Below, piece after piece: positions 53,148 to 64,000 of a stretch of 64,000 nt of DNA; the first letter of the stretch is position 1, and every line of letters begins with the position of its first letter. The stretch comes from Symbiodinium natans (lineage: Eukaryota > Sar > Dinophyceae > Suessiales > Symbiodiniaceae). The notes under the pieces were generated by a model, which saw only the letters and a list, made by a program, of their open reading frames with translations, was not told the DNA's origin and searched no databases. The position numbers were made by a program, and so were the translations under genes. Where the stretch lies: the NCBI GenBank assembly GCA_905221605.1, contig CAJNDS010002505.1:124001-188000 (forward strand). The letters run 5' to 3'.

Positions 53148-56080
53148 TTCGAGATGGATCCAAGCATCATTTGTGCCACGCCGAATGCGGAAGAGGCCAT
53201 GCATGCCCCAACGAGGAGAGTAGGAATTTGCAATGAGCCAATAATCCATGGGCTCGCGGTTGTAGTCCTCACGCTGCAGACATGGCTGGTTTGCGGAATA
53301 TGCGTGCTCGAAGAGGAAGCAAGGTCATCAGGCACAGAGATGCTGACTCCAGTCTGTGCCAAATGGCGATACGCCGATACGTGACCCTCTTTAACCGTAC
53401 CGGTCCAAGTACAGAGCTTCTCGCAACTGGTGGCAGTATGCAGATCTTCTTCACCAACCGAAAGGCTGCATACCTAGGCCTTGTCACTTGTTTCTTTGGG
53501 GTCACGCTAGCTCCGTATCAACGCAGGACTCATGATACGATTGTGACGTGGGACGCAGGCCTCCTCTGTGCCCCATCCGAGCAATCGCACTGCATGGCCT
53601 CCGCCAAGCTACGGAAAACTAACATTGACGGATCGTCAGCAGGGCAACGATGCACAACATCTACAAGGCATTACAATATGGGAGCCCAGTCTAGAAGGCA
53701 CGTCAGCTAAAGGCCAGGCTACGTTTAGTGGAAGCTGGGCACCTCCCAATGGCCCGAAGGCGCCCGGCGTACGAAAGTAGACGCCGCGCTTGTAGCTCAT
53801 GAAGTCGGAGAAGACCTTACCACTTGCCGGGTTTAGGATGTGCATTAAGGGCAGAATCAAAGGTTCGATGCCAGGCTGCGAAGAAGGCCACCTCCACCGG
53901 TCCATGCATCATCAGCTCACGCTGGAGGCCGGCAACGTCACGCGGCCGCGAGGCGGCATAGGCCTCTGGGGATGCACGGAGCGGAAACACATGAGAGAAC
54001 GTCAGCCTGTGATGGAGAGAAGCCCATGGACGGACATGCATACATACAGACATACATACATACATCCATCCATACATACATACATACAAATAGATGGTGC
54101 ATGCACACGTATAGATTCTACATAGGCTTTTGCAAAGCAGAGGCGAGGCCTGACAGCGCAGGAGCTATTCCGATCAGCAAAGATTAGAGCACAAGATACG
54201 ATGAGACTACGACTGCCCTTCTATTGCTGCTCAGGTGCTTCTGCCACCTTGAAGAGCGTCATCTTCGAGCCATCAGCACAGGACCCATGGCCTCAAAAGA
54301 ATTGAGGACTCCAACAATCTGCAACGACTCCCATTCCAGCCCAGTGGCAGAAGTCATGGGTCGCCTTTGGCTCCTCCTCCTCCTGTTCCACGGGCTTGAG
54401 CGGCATAGTCGGCCTTGCTGCACAAGAGTGCCTAGACCGAGACCCTCAACCCTCCGCAGCCAAAATTAGTTGGTCGCTTTGGGGGTATGACTTCTGGAGA
54501 GAGAAACCCGGAACCCGAAATGACCTCCTGAAGCCCCTAGCATCCCGAAATACTCGGCAGCCCTGAAAAACATCTCAAAAGCATCTTGATGCGGCGTGCC
54601 TTGGTTCCCAATCATAATCGCAGGAGCGCTGTGTTGGCACACGGCAGTGCTCGTAGGGGGCGCAGGATTCCTCGACTTCGCCAAATTTGAGGCTCAGAGG
54701 GTAGTCATGGTACTCCCTACAGCTCTGCACTTGCTGGGCCCCGGCCTGCGGCACGCCGTGACTCCTCAAGAAGAGCCAGACGTCATCCAAGCGCCCTCCG
54801 CCACAGCCATGGTTTGTTCCGTCGCATTGAACAAGAAGCTCCGGGGCCAAGGACAGCCCCTGCATGTCCTCAGAGTGGGTTTCTAGGAATGTTGGGCTTA
54901 GGCATCGTGTCTGTGGACCAAAACCGCAGACGAACATTTGCCTCCGTGCGGCAGACAGCTGCAACAGGCTGCCTCCGGAACTGTCATTTCGCCCCAGGAA
55001 CTGCGAAGCCGCCACGCAGAATCGATCCGTCATCACCTTTGCTTCAGTGGGCCATGCTATTGCCATGCTTTTTGGTTTTGGCTCATCTTGGCTCTCCTGT
55101 CCTCGACATGCTCATGACATGCTGATCGACCCCTTCGAGCCAGGCACCGTCGCCGCTGCTACAGCCCAGCATGACCCACAGCGACCCTTGTGTGGACAAG
55201 CTCTCGCAAGACTCGCAAGTGCCGAGACCAACGCCGACGTAGCTCTCACTTGCCCCATGCCCCATTGTGGGCCTGGTTGCGGATGAACGCGATGGAGTTG
55301 CAGTTGGGCCAGTGCACGCGAGCGTCAAACGATGCCGGCTCAGACCCGGCGGACGCGGAGGGCTGAGAGCCCATCGTGCGGACAAGGCTCGGCCGGGGCC
55401 TGAAAAGTCTGAATACCGAGTCAAAAAAAAATATTCTGCTACGACTCCGATTGATACGAGTAGGCCTTAGTGAGCTTTCATGTGCAAACACATGAAACAT
55501 CATACTGGCCTCGTGGCGGTTTGGAGTGGCAACCGGAGCGGTCCCATCTCAGTGCCCAGGGAGGGCACGATCTCGCGGACCTGGCACAGATGTGGCGACG
55601 GCTGCTAGCGTCCCCCTTACAGGTGCCCTTCGCAATTGGTAATGAAAGAGAATAGACCCACAGAAGCAAAACAATACTAGCCCTCAAAACCGTCCGTCTT
55701 CTCTGTAACCGGCCTTCACACCCTCCCAAAAGTCATATGGGGCGGCTTCCCACAAGCCTCGGTTGCACGTGTCCTGTACTTCAATTCTTCTGCACATCGA
55801 CAACCACGGTTTTCAGAAGGGGCCTAGATCCTAGAACATCCACCAAGCCCGAAGCCTCCCTTGCCAACACCCCCCCGCCCTCCCCCTCCCCCTCCCCCTC
55901 CCTCGCCAGGGGGCCAACGGTCTCCCTGTTGATGCGCGCCAGACGCTCGGGCCCGTTGACATCCAAGTCCAGCTCCGCCTCGCCCACACTTCCCTGACCG
56001 GAGCAAGGGCGGAGCCCTAAATCCGCCACAAGGGGGAGCAATGCTGGCAAAATCACAGAAAAGACACAACAGGATAACAT
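53148..56080 (-). CDS. Cathepsin B-like papain-family protein, catalytic Cys apparently lost
   Basis: Papain-family (C1A) cathepsin B homologue. Exons: 56,080-~55,910 (MLSCCVFSVILPALLPLVAD signal peptide, then RLARINRETVG resembling the propeptide); ~55,597-55,540 (REIVPSLGTEMGPLRL); 55,399-55,254 (PASFDARVHWPNCNSIAFIR then NQAHNGAW, donor GCAAGT); 55,056-~54,990 (AWPTEAKVMTDRFCVAAS); 54,859-54,746 (LAPELLVQCDGTNHGCGGGR); 54,670-~54,580 (ESCAPYEHCRVPTQRSCDYD); ~54,285-54,235; ~53,965-53,880 (GLQRELMMHGPVEVAFF, donor GC); 53,815-53,743 (VFSDFMSYKRGVY); 53,598-~53,540 (GHAVRLLGWGTEEA); 53,273-53,148 (YWLIANSYSPRWGMHGLFRI). The catalytic His (GHAV) and Asn (ANS) are present. The joined motif NQAHNGAW-AWPTEAKVMTDR aligns gap-free with QGSCGSCWAFGAVEAMSDR, giving Cys-to-Trp. 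The C-terminus beyond HLE was not found. Confidence 0.85.
54035..54092. repeat. ACATAC microsatellite
   Basis: Imperfect CATACATACAGACATACATA run inside a cathepsin-gene intron, similar in unit to 50.6 kb. Confidence 0.9.
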
Positions 56081-56148
56081 TGAGACAGCACAGGCTCTAC
56101 TTTTTGTCGGCTTTACGATTGCAAGCACGAGCGACAACACCGTTTTCG

Positions 56149-56240
56149 TCAGAAGTGTTGTGCCACCCGAACTGCCTGCGTCAGGTCCACGCACTCGCCA
56201 CCCGTGACGCCGTAGGTGGCATTCAGCTGCAAGAGGTTTG
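56149..56240 (-). CDS. Possible C-terminal exon of an upstream gene
   Basis: After a TTGCAG acceptor the minus strand reads LNATYGVTGGECVDLTQAVR then VAQHF stop. It ends only ~70 bp before the cathepsin-like start, consistent with closely packed same-strand genes. Unassigned. Confidence 0.35.
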
Positions 56241-56997
56241 TAGGCCTCGGTGCGATTTGCCTCGAATCGGGCCTGCACACGATATCTCGAAGGCTTCGGG
56301 CAAAGCGCCCTGCGGCCCTGAGTCGTCTCCGGCTAACTTCCGACGGGCGTCCTGCGTGGTGGCGACAGGAGCCGGCTCTGGCTGTCCGACTCAAAGATTG
56401 TCAGGACCAGCGGGCTAACCATACTGGCCTTAGCCGCCCGGATACAAGAGATGTATGGTTCAAGAAGGGTTCAAGGGATGTAAGGGATGTTTGGGTTGCT
56501 TTAGCGATTTAGGGGGGCTGACGCCCGGAGCCACTTAGAGCCTGAAGCTTGGCCCTCCGTTGAGAGCATCTTACGGCTGCGCTTCAGGCACTGGGAAATC
56601 TGAATTTGGACTGCTTGCCATGAACCGGGCTCAGGGTCTCTGCTCGTTTCTGCTGGATGGAAATGTAAACAGCTTAGGCTGGGCCTTAGCCAATTCACGC
56701 GGCAGGTACCTAGCTCTAAGCAGCCTGGGAACATTGCTTTGGTTGTCCATGTCGCCCTGCCCAGCATACTCCAGGTCTGTCTTGTTCGTCGAGTTCTGCA
56801 CGGTATTTCTTGCATACGTCAGCTTATACCTCAGCGTATCACGAAAAGATATGCGAAGCATGCGCGGCATGCAAAGCCCGTGCCAGCACTAGCAATGAAA
56901 GGCTGCGCTCAGAAGATCCCCGCAAGGCGCCAACTCTCGCAGAAAACCCTCAATTCGAAGGCCTAAACCCTAAACTCTACACCCGGCTCGAAAGCGA

Positions 56998-58268
56998 CGG
57001 ATGCAAGCAAAGGTCTGCGTCTGCGTGGACAGGAGCTCGCCGGAATCGGTCACACAGAACTCGAAAAGGGCTGACATTGTGGCAACTCCTGGGGCGTTTA
57101 ACACAGGAACGGGGCGAGCGCAGGAGTTGCAGCAAAGCTCCAAGCTCCTGAGGACTCCAGCAGAGATTCCAGCAGCTTCAGCTTCTCACTTGCTTCCTAT
57201 GAAGGACAGCATGTTCAATATGTTTCAGCACATGCCATGATGTTATAGCAGTGGCATCTGCGCACCTCGACATCCCAGCTGAACCACCAGACCGGGAGAT
57301 CGAGGATTGCTGCATCGGTCACGCGAGTCATCACCTTCACTTCGGCTGGGATTTCGGGATGTTCGGGGTTTCGGAGGCCTTCGGCTACGATGTGCCCTCA
57401 GGCCTGAAGCATCTCTGTCATGCGAAGGCTGTGCGACTGGTTCAGGAGCCACGCTGTGCAGTTGAGCCCAGCAACCTGCTTAGTACCTGCCACCGACCAT
57501 CCAAGCACCAATCACACAGCCATGGACGTTGACATGGACACTGCCCACAGCACACAGCATGATGTGCTTATATAGTCCGCCTGCTGCCTCTGTCAGCTCG
57601 TACATGTGCAGGGGGGCCTCAAAGACTCCGCTCCTTACGTCGCTGGAGTCGAGAGAAACCAGAGCCATGACCAGCTGTGCCCCCGCTAAGACTCCGTGCC
57701 ATTCTGTGCCCAGCGGCATTGCTTCCACAAACATCGTGCGCCGCAACTTCGTCTTGTTCATCGGCGCTTTGGTGGGCACAAGGCTGCCCGAGCTGTTGCC
57801 GGGCTCTTCCTCGCCCTTGGGAGAATTCGAATTCCTTGCCATAAGGCGGTCGACACGCCTCGGCCTGGGCTGGGAAAGTGGGATAGCACAACGGGAATCC
57901 CAAAAAGAAAGCGCCCTGTGACCGAGCATTGACACAATATGTTCAAGGCACCAATGCTTCCAGCGCATGCCCGAGCTCATCATGCCACCTGCTGGGTTCA
58001 TGTCCTCGGAGAGCGAAATGTGGCTGCCAAAACATTGCAGAAGTACCTCCTTTGCTCTGTACATCCCCGTAGCCGATGTGCAATCATGTGCCCCAAGAGG
58101 GCTCAACACATCTTTTGGCCGCAAGACACAGCAGACACACAGCACCATGAAACACCTTTCAGCACCCTGCAGCTGGGAAATATGATGTCGTGAAGGCTCA
58201 AAAGTGTAGCACACCGTCTCAGAGAAGAAGCGCTGGTGCTCATGCCTGCACCACTCAGCTTGAAACAC
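56998..58268 (-). CDS. Exons of an unrecognised protein
   Basis: A 262-codon minus frame at 58,268-57,480 is coding-like mainly at ~57,870-57,555 (LMARNSNSPKGEEEPGNSSG, TMFVEAMPLGTEWHGVLAGA, PLHMYELTEAAGGLYKHIM). Further exons: 57,346-57,266 (AEVKVMTRVTDAAILDLPVW then FSWDVE|GTGCGC) and 57,088-~56,998 (MSALFEFCVTDSGELLSTQT then QTFACIR). They are on one strand in order with AG|-type acceptors and may form one gene. No family recognised. Confidence 0.45.
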
Positions 58269-58288
58269 GGTCGAAAATTTAATGAGCT

Positions 58289-58859
58289 CTAGGACTGCTC
58301 CAGCCTGAGGCCTTTCTCAACATCCACAATCATCTTGTCAGTGGGTCTCGGATCAGGGGAATCAGGGGTAGTGATAGCGTCCAGTTCCTCGGCTGCTGAT
58401 CCCGATGCCGATTTCACTGCTTTCACAGACCTCTACAAGCCCTAAACGAACCCGATCGCCTTCCAAGGGTCTTCCACTCGGATCATCATCGTCGACTGAT
58501 CTGCAGTGATGTTCACAACCTGTTCTCCTGAACCCATCATCGCCTCGAAGCTCAAGAGGAGCTCGGGCTTGTGGCTCACGTTCCTTAGAGTTGCTTTGCT
58601 TGCACAATATAAAACTCTCATTTTTTCAGGCGGCGGTTAAACACGCTGCTTGCGTAAAGCAAAGGGCGGCATTTCGTCTGAGTGGCTTTGTCGAATTCGC
58701 GGCCTTCATGCGCACGGCGTGCCCTGCTTTTTCAAAGACGTCATTGACTGCAAAGTCTGCTCTAGTCTTCTCAGATCTGTCCGGCATCAGATCAAAGACT
58801 AGCAAGCCTGTGCCGAAGAGCACAAAGCAGCATGCGGCAAGGCGATACTGCATGCACAT
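58289..58859 (-). CDS. C-terminal exons of a membrane-anchored protein, unrecognised
   Basis: Exons: 58,859-~58,626 (MQYRLAACCFVLFGTGLLVF, one membrane helix, then DRSEKTRADFAVNDVFEKAG); ~58,575-58,452 (MMGSGEQVVNITADQSTMMI then RVEDPWKAIGFV); ~58,425-58,289 (VKSASGSAAEELDAITTPDS then KMIVDVEKGLRLEQS, stop TAG at 58,289). The tail is acidic and serine/proline rich. It could continue the membrane gene at 59.4-60.7 kb or be a separate type II membrane protein starting near the Met at 58,859. Confidence 0.5.
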
Positions 58860-59459
58860 GGCAGTGCCCGAACAATCAAGCGCAGGGATCGGCGTTCAGG
58901 CAAGGGGATGGGTGCTTGGCAAATCCGAGCCACACAGCCGCAGTCCGGCGCACGAGGTCCTAAACCAAGATCCCTCTTGGTGTCTTTTGCCATGCATAAG
59001 GCCCTAGCCTAAAACAACCACAACCAGGCCGCTTGTGTCATGAACTGCAGACCCCTGCCACTGCAAAGGACACGTCGTGTGGAACGGGCCAGGTCTGGGC
59101 CACCCACAACAGCATCATTGTTGACGCTCATCCCAAACCTCAGCTTGTCCCTGAACCCTGGATCCTAGGCCTGATAAGACAGAACTCTTGCCAGCAGGAA
59201 AGGGTATGCTTCGTGAGAATTGTCATCCAGGAACTCCTCCAGAAGGTAGTTCACGTTGGTGTTGCTTTTGCCTGCGGGCACCAGATTTCGAGTGTAGCAT
59301 CCAAAGAAAGGTCAATGGTGGTCCGAACAACGCCTTGACTCGATCCCTGCTTCTCTGAAAGGTTCAGGGTTTGGGGGTTTCAGCTTTTTGCTATCAGATG
59401 CTCTGACAGTCTGAGCGAGTCCGGCGGGAAATGGCTCCAAAACTACAAGGCTCCTCACC

Positions 59460-60677
59460 CTATGGCCTTCTCCACCCTCTCCAACCAGAAAGAGAACGCT
59501 GCCACCATCTGCAAGGTAGTCCTGCGCACAGCCATGCTCGCTGCAACAACGGCGACAATCATGCACCCCACATACAAATCCAGCTGCGCTGCATGCGGTG
59601 CGCTGAAAGCTGCTGCGCCGAGTGACGTCCAAGATCATCACTACATGTCTCGATCATGGCGAACGTCCAGCAACCAACGAAAGCTCATTCAACCCCCACA
59701 GCCGATGATTTGTTACCCAAATCCCCCGAAATCGCCAGATGCGCCCTGGGCAGTCTCTGTGCTCTCCCAGAAGCAACATAAAACAACCAAAACTAAGTAA
59801 CCAAACGGTAAGCCCCAAGTAAGCCTTCAAGGCTGTGAACTCATCGACGGTGAACATCTCCCGAGGCCCCGCGAAGATCACGAGGTTGGCGGCCCGCAGC
59901 CTGGATTTGCTTGTTTTTCTCTGCTGGCGGGGGGCGGGAGGGGGGCCTTTTCGGATGCTGAACACGGCCAAGCAAGAACTCTTGATCGTAGCTGCCCAGC
60001 CTCTCGAGGTTGATGACCTCCTTGTTGGTGGACACCTGAAATGGTAAAGCCAGTACAGCTGGTCAAGCTGGTAGAAGCAAAGCAGCGTGCTTTCAGGCAC
60101 TATTCTACAGTTCAGAGGCCCCAACAGCCCACATGAAGCATTGCAGGATGCAAGCAGTGGAGATGCTGCGCCTTGTAGTCTTGCTTGATGCGCCGGTGTA
60201 GCTTTTTGTAGTTGTTGGCTGGGTTCCCCTGGCGGAGAAAGTGCGCTCATCTTCCCCTTGCTTTCCTGATACTGTCCTATGCCATGACACAATCACCGCT
60301 TCCAACACTACATGTTCGGAGTTACTCTCTTCGCCTGCTCCTTCTTCGACATGTCGAACATCACTTCCATGTCGGCAGCCACACCCTTGCCCTGCAAACA
60401 AGCTTACTTTAAGGGTAGAGTGAGGCCATCATCAATATACACGGCATAAGCATCTGGACATCCTACAGGGCGGAGAACTTCACCAACTTTTCAGGAGCCT
60501 TATCTTCGCCCATGGCTGTAGCAGGCATTCCGCCTGACCACCTGCAGAGCATGACAGCATGGCCACGACAGCCACTGCGGGCGCAAAAAGCATCTGGACA
60601 CGGCACCTCGACCGCCAGGCGCTGGCGGGGAACCGGGCCGTCTCTCCGGTGAGCCAAAAGGCGTAGAAGGCGCCCAA
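59460..60677 (-). CDS. Exons of a multi-pass membrane protein, unrecognised
   Basis: Minus exons: 60,677-~60,505 (AFYAFWLTGETARFPASAWR then MLFAPAVAVVAMLSC, hydrophobic); ~60,389-60,335 (GKGVAADMEVMFDMSKKEQA); ~60,238-60,120 (NPANNYKKLHRRIKQDYKAQ); 60,035-~59,955 (STNKEVINLERLGSYDQEFL then GRVQHP); ~59,905-59,825 (NLVIFAGPREMFTVDEFTAL); ~59,595-59,460 (LDLYVGCMIVAVVAASMAVR then FSFWLERVEKAIG|GTGAGG). The pattern of charged loops and helices suggests a large membrane protein. No family recognised. Phases were not fully checked. Confidence 0.5.
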
Positions 60678-60699
60678 ACAAAGTGCTTAGGATGGCTTC

Positions 60700-62380
60700 G
60701 GCTCGGTGGGTGCTGCGGTTGGTTTAAGGTTTATGGTGCATTGTGGTGTTGGGCTCCAAGACAAGAGAGCAGCAGTAGTACGTATGCTGCGCACACCTGA
60801 CACCTAAGATTCTAAGAGCTTCGGAATGACTTAACACGGCGCCTCGCGCCGTCTCGAAGGCAGCTGCAGCTTGTCTGCAGCCTCAGGAAGCAAGAGCTCT
60901 ACAGAAGCCCTGAGGCACCTCAGCGCCCGAACATGCCCGAACCCTTTCCTAAAGTCCTCAAGCAAGGGTTTTGGGCAGAATGAAGGCTCGGTCTTTAGGG
61001 CTTAGGAAGCTTTGGGCTGCGGGTCCAGCGGCAAAAAAAAAACCACCGGCACAGGTAACGATGGTAAAACCCATCGTCCACCCGATCTTGCTTGCCTACA
61101 CATCTCACGGTGGCCCTTCGGCACCCGTCCGCTTGGGCCAGATCTTGCGCTTCGATCTGGCTCCCGACAGACCGGCACCGACCTTCATCCCGGACGGTGC
61201 ACGGCAACCAACCATCCACCCCGTTCTCACTCACCTCCCAGTGGCTCTTGATTATCCCCCCCGTGCGACCGGAGCTTCTTTGATGCTAAACAAGAACCCA
61301 ACCCCGGAGGGATTCGCGAGAAAATTTGGGCCTCCGCACAAAAGAAATGCACCCTGAACTCCACAGCGCAGTAAGCCCTTTATATTTGCAGCACAGAATC
61401 CTACACATTTAACCCTCGCAGCCTACAGCAAACTGAGCAATCGCAGGCAGGTGTGCTTTCAGCAGAAGTGGCACTCTGAGTGACGGGCCCTGGCTGGCTC
61501 TAGCCACGTCCGTGGAGGTCTAGGAGGAGGCGATTTTGGGTTTGTTGGTTGTTGGGTTTCGGGGCCTTAGGGTGTCCACTGGTGTCTTGCTTCGAGGTTC
61601 GAAGATCCAAGAACCCCTAAAACATCCCTAAACGCTCCCAAAAGAAAGTTCCGAAGTCGTGTGCGCGCGGACTGCCTCAGCGCCGACCATCGGCACGATG
61701 ACAGAAGTCCGGCTCCCACCTTGAAGAACGTTAAGAACTGCTGATGGTTTAGGGAAGGGAACTGACTATTCTGCTTGTGTATGGTTTAGGCTTAGGGGTG
61801 TATGCTGCTTCAGGTCCATCTGGCTTAGGGTTATCAGAGATCCTCAAACCCCACCGCTCACACGTTCGAACGTTAAAGGAGGTTGACCTGGAAAGCGGGT
61901 CAGGTCTTTTGGTTGACCGCAGCAAGTCGACGCACGAGTTCCTGAGAGCATTGCAAGACCCGAGCATGTCTCGTACTGCAGATGTCTAGACCCTTCTCAG
62001 CAAGAAACCATGAACCCGAAGCTTGAACCCTAAACCTGCGCCTGACACACTCCCCAAAAATCCTTTAAGTTTCGCTCCCTTTTTGCGGTCCATCTTATCC
62101 GATGGCCGCTTTTTCTAAGACATGGCAGGCGCGGCCGCCAGCGCCAGCAGTGGAGCTCGGCGACCAGGCCTGTTGAGCGCTCCAAGGGTGGAACGGGTCC
62201 TTTTGGTTTCGGGGGTCCCACCAGTTTCCCTCAACCCCTCAAACACCCTCATACTCTCTCATATACCCTCCAACACCTTCAAGAGCCGTTGACGACCCTC
62301 AAATACCCTCAACCAAGCTTGGCGTCCGAATGCGTCTTTTTCTTTGGTGGGTGGGGGGGGGGGGGGCACTGGGCCCCAAG
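60700..62380. other. No firmly supported gene
   Basis: A short minus exon may lie at ~61,288-61,240 (IKEAPVARGDNQEPLG up to GTGAGTG). The plus frame at 60,971-61,357 is open for 128 codons but contains this donor-like site on the other strand and no recognised family. The rest is repetitive short words (for example 'ccctcaaatacc' at 62,230-62,310). Confidence 0.4.
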
Positions 62381-62383
62381 AAG

Positions 62384-62530
62384 GAACATGATAACCTCAA
62401 AGGCGCGCCTCATGGGGTCTGGCTTTGGCAGCAAGTCGCTGCAACCAAGAACCAGAAAGAGCTGCAGGCCAGATGTTCTCAAAGCTATAAACATCTGCTT
62501 GTTGATCCGCAGGGTCTCTTTTCATGCGGG
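62384..62530 (-). CDS. Exon of an unrecognised membrane protein
   Basis: A minus frame TLRINKQMFIALRTSGLQLF then LVLGCSDLLPKPDPMRRAFE and VIMFLLGAQ has G/C-ending codons and hydrophobic segments. It ends against the poly-G tract at 62,349-62,366. An alternative frame (DPADQQADVYSFENIWPAAL) is open but less regular. Confidence 0.4.
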
Positions 62531-62703
62531 CAACTCTGAAGAAGACTCCATCGCAACTGCATTTTGGGGTCTGCTTCACCGTTATAGGGTTGGGGCAGGC
62601 TCTCCCTGATGGAAGTGAGTGCTGGGCTGAAATCCCTCTAGGGGTGTTCACGGTTCCTGGATCCTGAGAGCATGTCCTTTGCTCAGCCACAGTCTCACTT
62701 CTG

Positions 62704-63030
62704 CAGGGAAGATGCCGGCACAAGAGCTGAGCTTATTCGCATAAAGAATAGATGCAGCGAGACATGAAAAACTTTCGGCTCTCTCACCATGAGCCAGGAG
62801 CCAGGAGTCAGCCAGCCTTCAACAGGACCGGCATTCGAAAGCCCAATGCGGGAGCACAAGAGGGGGGCTATAAACGACAATGGCACGTCTATAGAGGCAG
62901 TCATGGCACGACGTAGGGAATACACTGACCCAACGATCCGCTAAGTGCCCCAGGCCTGGTCACAGCTTGGGCTTCTGCACCCCCAGCGCGATCTCCAACA
63001 TGTCGCCCACCGACTTGGACCTTATTGGTA
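62704..63030 (-). CDS. Possible exons, unknown gene
   Basis: ~63,030-62,958 reads SKSVGDMLEIALGVQKPKL then a stop. ~62,925-62,704 reads MTASIDVPLSFIAPLLCSRI and further hydrophobic residues. The stop suggests these are different genes or that only one is real. Confidence 0.3.
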
Positions 63031-63334
63031 TTGCACATACGTTTTTTGCGCTTTGCTGGGCTACACTTACTTTTCTTCTGGTTCCAACTGGTAAGGGATA
63101 TAAATGCCTTATGCCTATAGTCACTAATAGTATTGCTGTTTGTTGCATTGTATTGTTTTTGGATAAATCAAATGGTGTTTGGGACGAGAAACTGACGAGA
63201 ACGTGCTCGTGGGACGTGACCAGTTTCGGTCTCATCAAGGCTATAAGTCATAGTCGTAGCTATAATCCAGATACTGGCCTTGCGAAGGTTCCTCAAACAA
63301 AGACTGGAGTACAGCTGGAGCACCCCAATTACAA

Positions 63335-63510
63335 TCAGTGAACCTTCAAGTAAGGGCACGGCTTGGGCTGCATGTCCAGTTTCGCCTGCTTGGGATCGCC
63401 ACCTTGAGGAGCTTGAGGAGCTTGCTCAAAATTGGAAGCTTTGTTCTTCTTGGAGTCGCTTGAAGTTGCTCCAACAATCTCCAACATGTTCAGCACACAG
63501 CACGCAGTTC
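63335..63510 (-). CDS. C-terminal exon of an unrecognised gene
   Basis: A minus frame LNMLEIVGATSSDSKKNKAS then NFEQAPQAPQGGDPKQAKLD and MQPKPCPYLKVH stop at 63,335. A glutamine/proline-rich tail typical of a protein end. Unassigned. Confidence 0.45.
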
Positions 63511-63649
63511 TCCCATGTCGATGGCACCGCCCCAGGCTTCGGACCCAGGACCCGAACAACCTCAGATTCGGACAGGACATGAAAGGACAAGAGCCCTCAT
63601 GAGCCCTCTCTGAGGCTTCGGGATGCGGTCGAGGCATGCGGCCTGCGTT

Positions 63650-63850
63650 GCTCAGCCCGCGGCATCGGCCACGTGGTCTTGCAGCTGAAACTTGTCGGCG
63701 TCGTAGCCCACGGTCACGAAAGAGGCCTACCGTTCACGCCATTTCACCGCCCCAAAGGCTCTGGGCCAGAGCGAGCCGGACAAGCAGCTCTTGCACCGGC
63801 CTTGACGAAACCATCCTTGCCGATGATGAAGGTCAGTCGGTTCGTGTTAG
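63650..63850 (-). CDS. Possible peroxiredoxin-Q-like C-terminal exons
   Basis: ~63,845-63,800 reads RLTFIIGKDGFVKAG, reminiscent of the RxTFVIDKDG block of PrxQ/BCP peroxiredoxins. ~63,728-63,656 reads SFVTVGYDADKFQLQDHVAD then AAG, in the place of the C-terminal helix. The catalytic cysteine exon would be beyond the right edge. Assignment is a weak inference from one short block. Confidence 0.3.
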
Positions 63851-64000
63851 GACCTGCTCACGGTGGCATAGCAGAATGCGGTGGCGGCGCATCAGTTTGG
63901 TTTGTCGTCGTCTCTCGGCTCCGCCGATACTATTGACACCTTCTGGCATACCGGTACCGTAGGAGGGCAGGCCTTCTATCCGCGGAGCCGTTCGGTCTGA

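Noticed and set aside
1-64000. CRISPR arrays, bacterial operons, ribosome binding sites and prophage features
   Set aside because: Short repeats are microsatellites or tandem genes without spacers; genes are intron-split and eukaryotic, so prokaryotic signals do not apply.
1-64000. Spliced-leader gene or relic (sequence ending TTTTGGCTCAAG), tRNA, rRNA or snRNA genes
   Set aside because: Only partial GGCTCAAG words were seen (for example 33,703 and 25,060); no full leader, cloverleaf or rRNA core was recognised by eye. A covariance-model search would be decisive.
1-64000. Retrotransposon or DNA transposase
   Set aside because: No reverse transcriptase, integrase or transposase motif was recognised in any frame.

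Overview
The window looks like nuclear DNA of a dinoflagellate, most likely a Symbiodiniaceae-type alga. Genes are cut into many very short exons. Reconstructed introns mostly begin with GC (some GT, a few GA) and almost every acceptor is AG followed by G. A family of small intronless genes lies in a tight same-strand tandem array. TTTAGGG-type (plant/dinoflagellate telomere) heptamers and microsatellites are scattered through non-coding DNA. Because genes are split, long open frames are poor guides: I found genes by reading short conserved protein blocks in all frames and matching them, from memory, to known families. No database search was possible.

Layout, all recognised genes on the minus strand. 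(1) 979-29,454: a gene for actin-related protein 3 (ARP3, the actin-like core of the Arp2/3 actin-nucleating complex). Its 5' half is at 26.48-29.45 kb and its 3' half at 0.98-5.90 kb. (2) Inside the ~20.6 kb ARP3 intron between these halves, on the same strand, sits a complete multi-exon gene for proton-translocating NAD(P) transhydrogenase (NNT), 6.7 to at least 23.05 kb, in mammalian-type order: domain I (NAD binding), linker, membrane domain II, domain III (NADP binding). (3) 29.9-33.4 kb: four near-identical tandem copies of an intronless gene for a secreted 14-cysteine protein of 136-140 residues. (4) 34.9-52.5 kb: scattered exons of several genes I cannot name, including one resembling a plastid-type protein (39.5-40.0 kb), one C-terminal segment reminiscent of EF-hand-like tails of ion channels (42.6-43.2 kb) and a 213-residue basic-tailed protein (41.5-42.1 kb). 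(5) 53.1-56.1 kb: a cathepsin B-like gene whose catalytic cysteine appears replaced by tryptophan. (6) 57-64 kb: exons of unnamed, often membrane-spanning proteins, ending with a possible peroxiredoxin-like exon at the right edge.

The genes have no obvious common pathway (cytoskeleton, redox energy metabolism, secretion, proteolysis). What unites them is genome architecture: one-way gene orientation, non-canonical introns, same-strand nesting and tandem duplication. Exon edges are good to a few bases where codon phase and an AG|G acceptor agree, and approximate (marked ~) elsewhere. First exons of ARP3 and NNT were not found with confidence.
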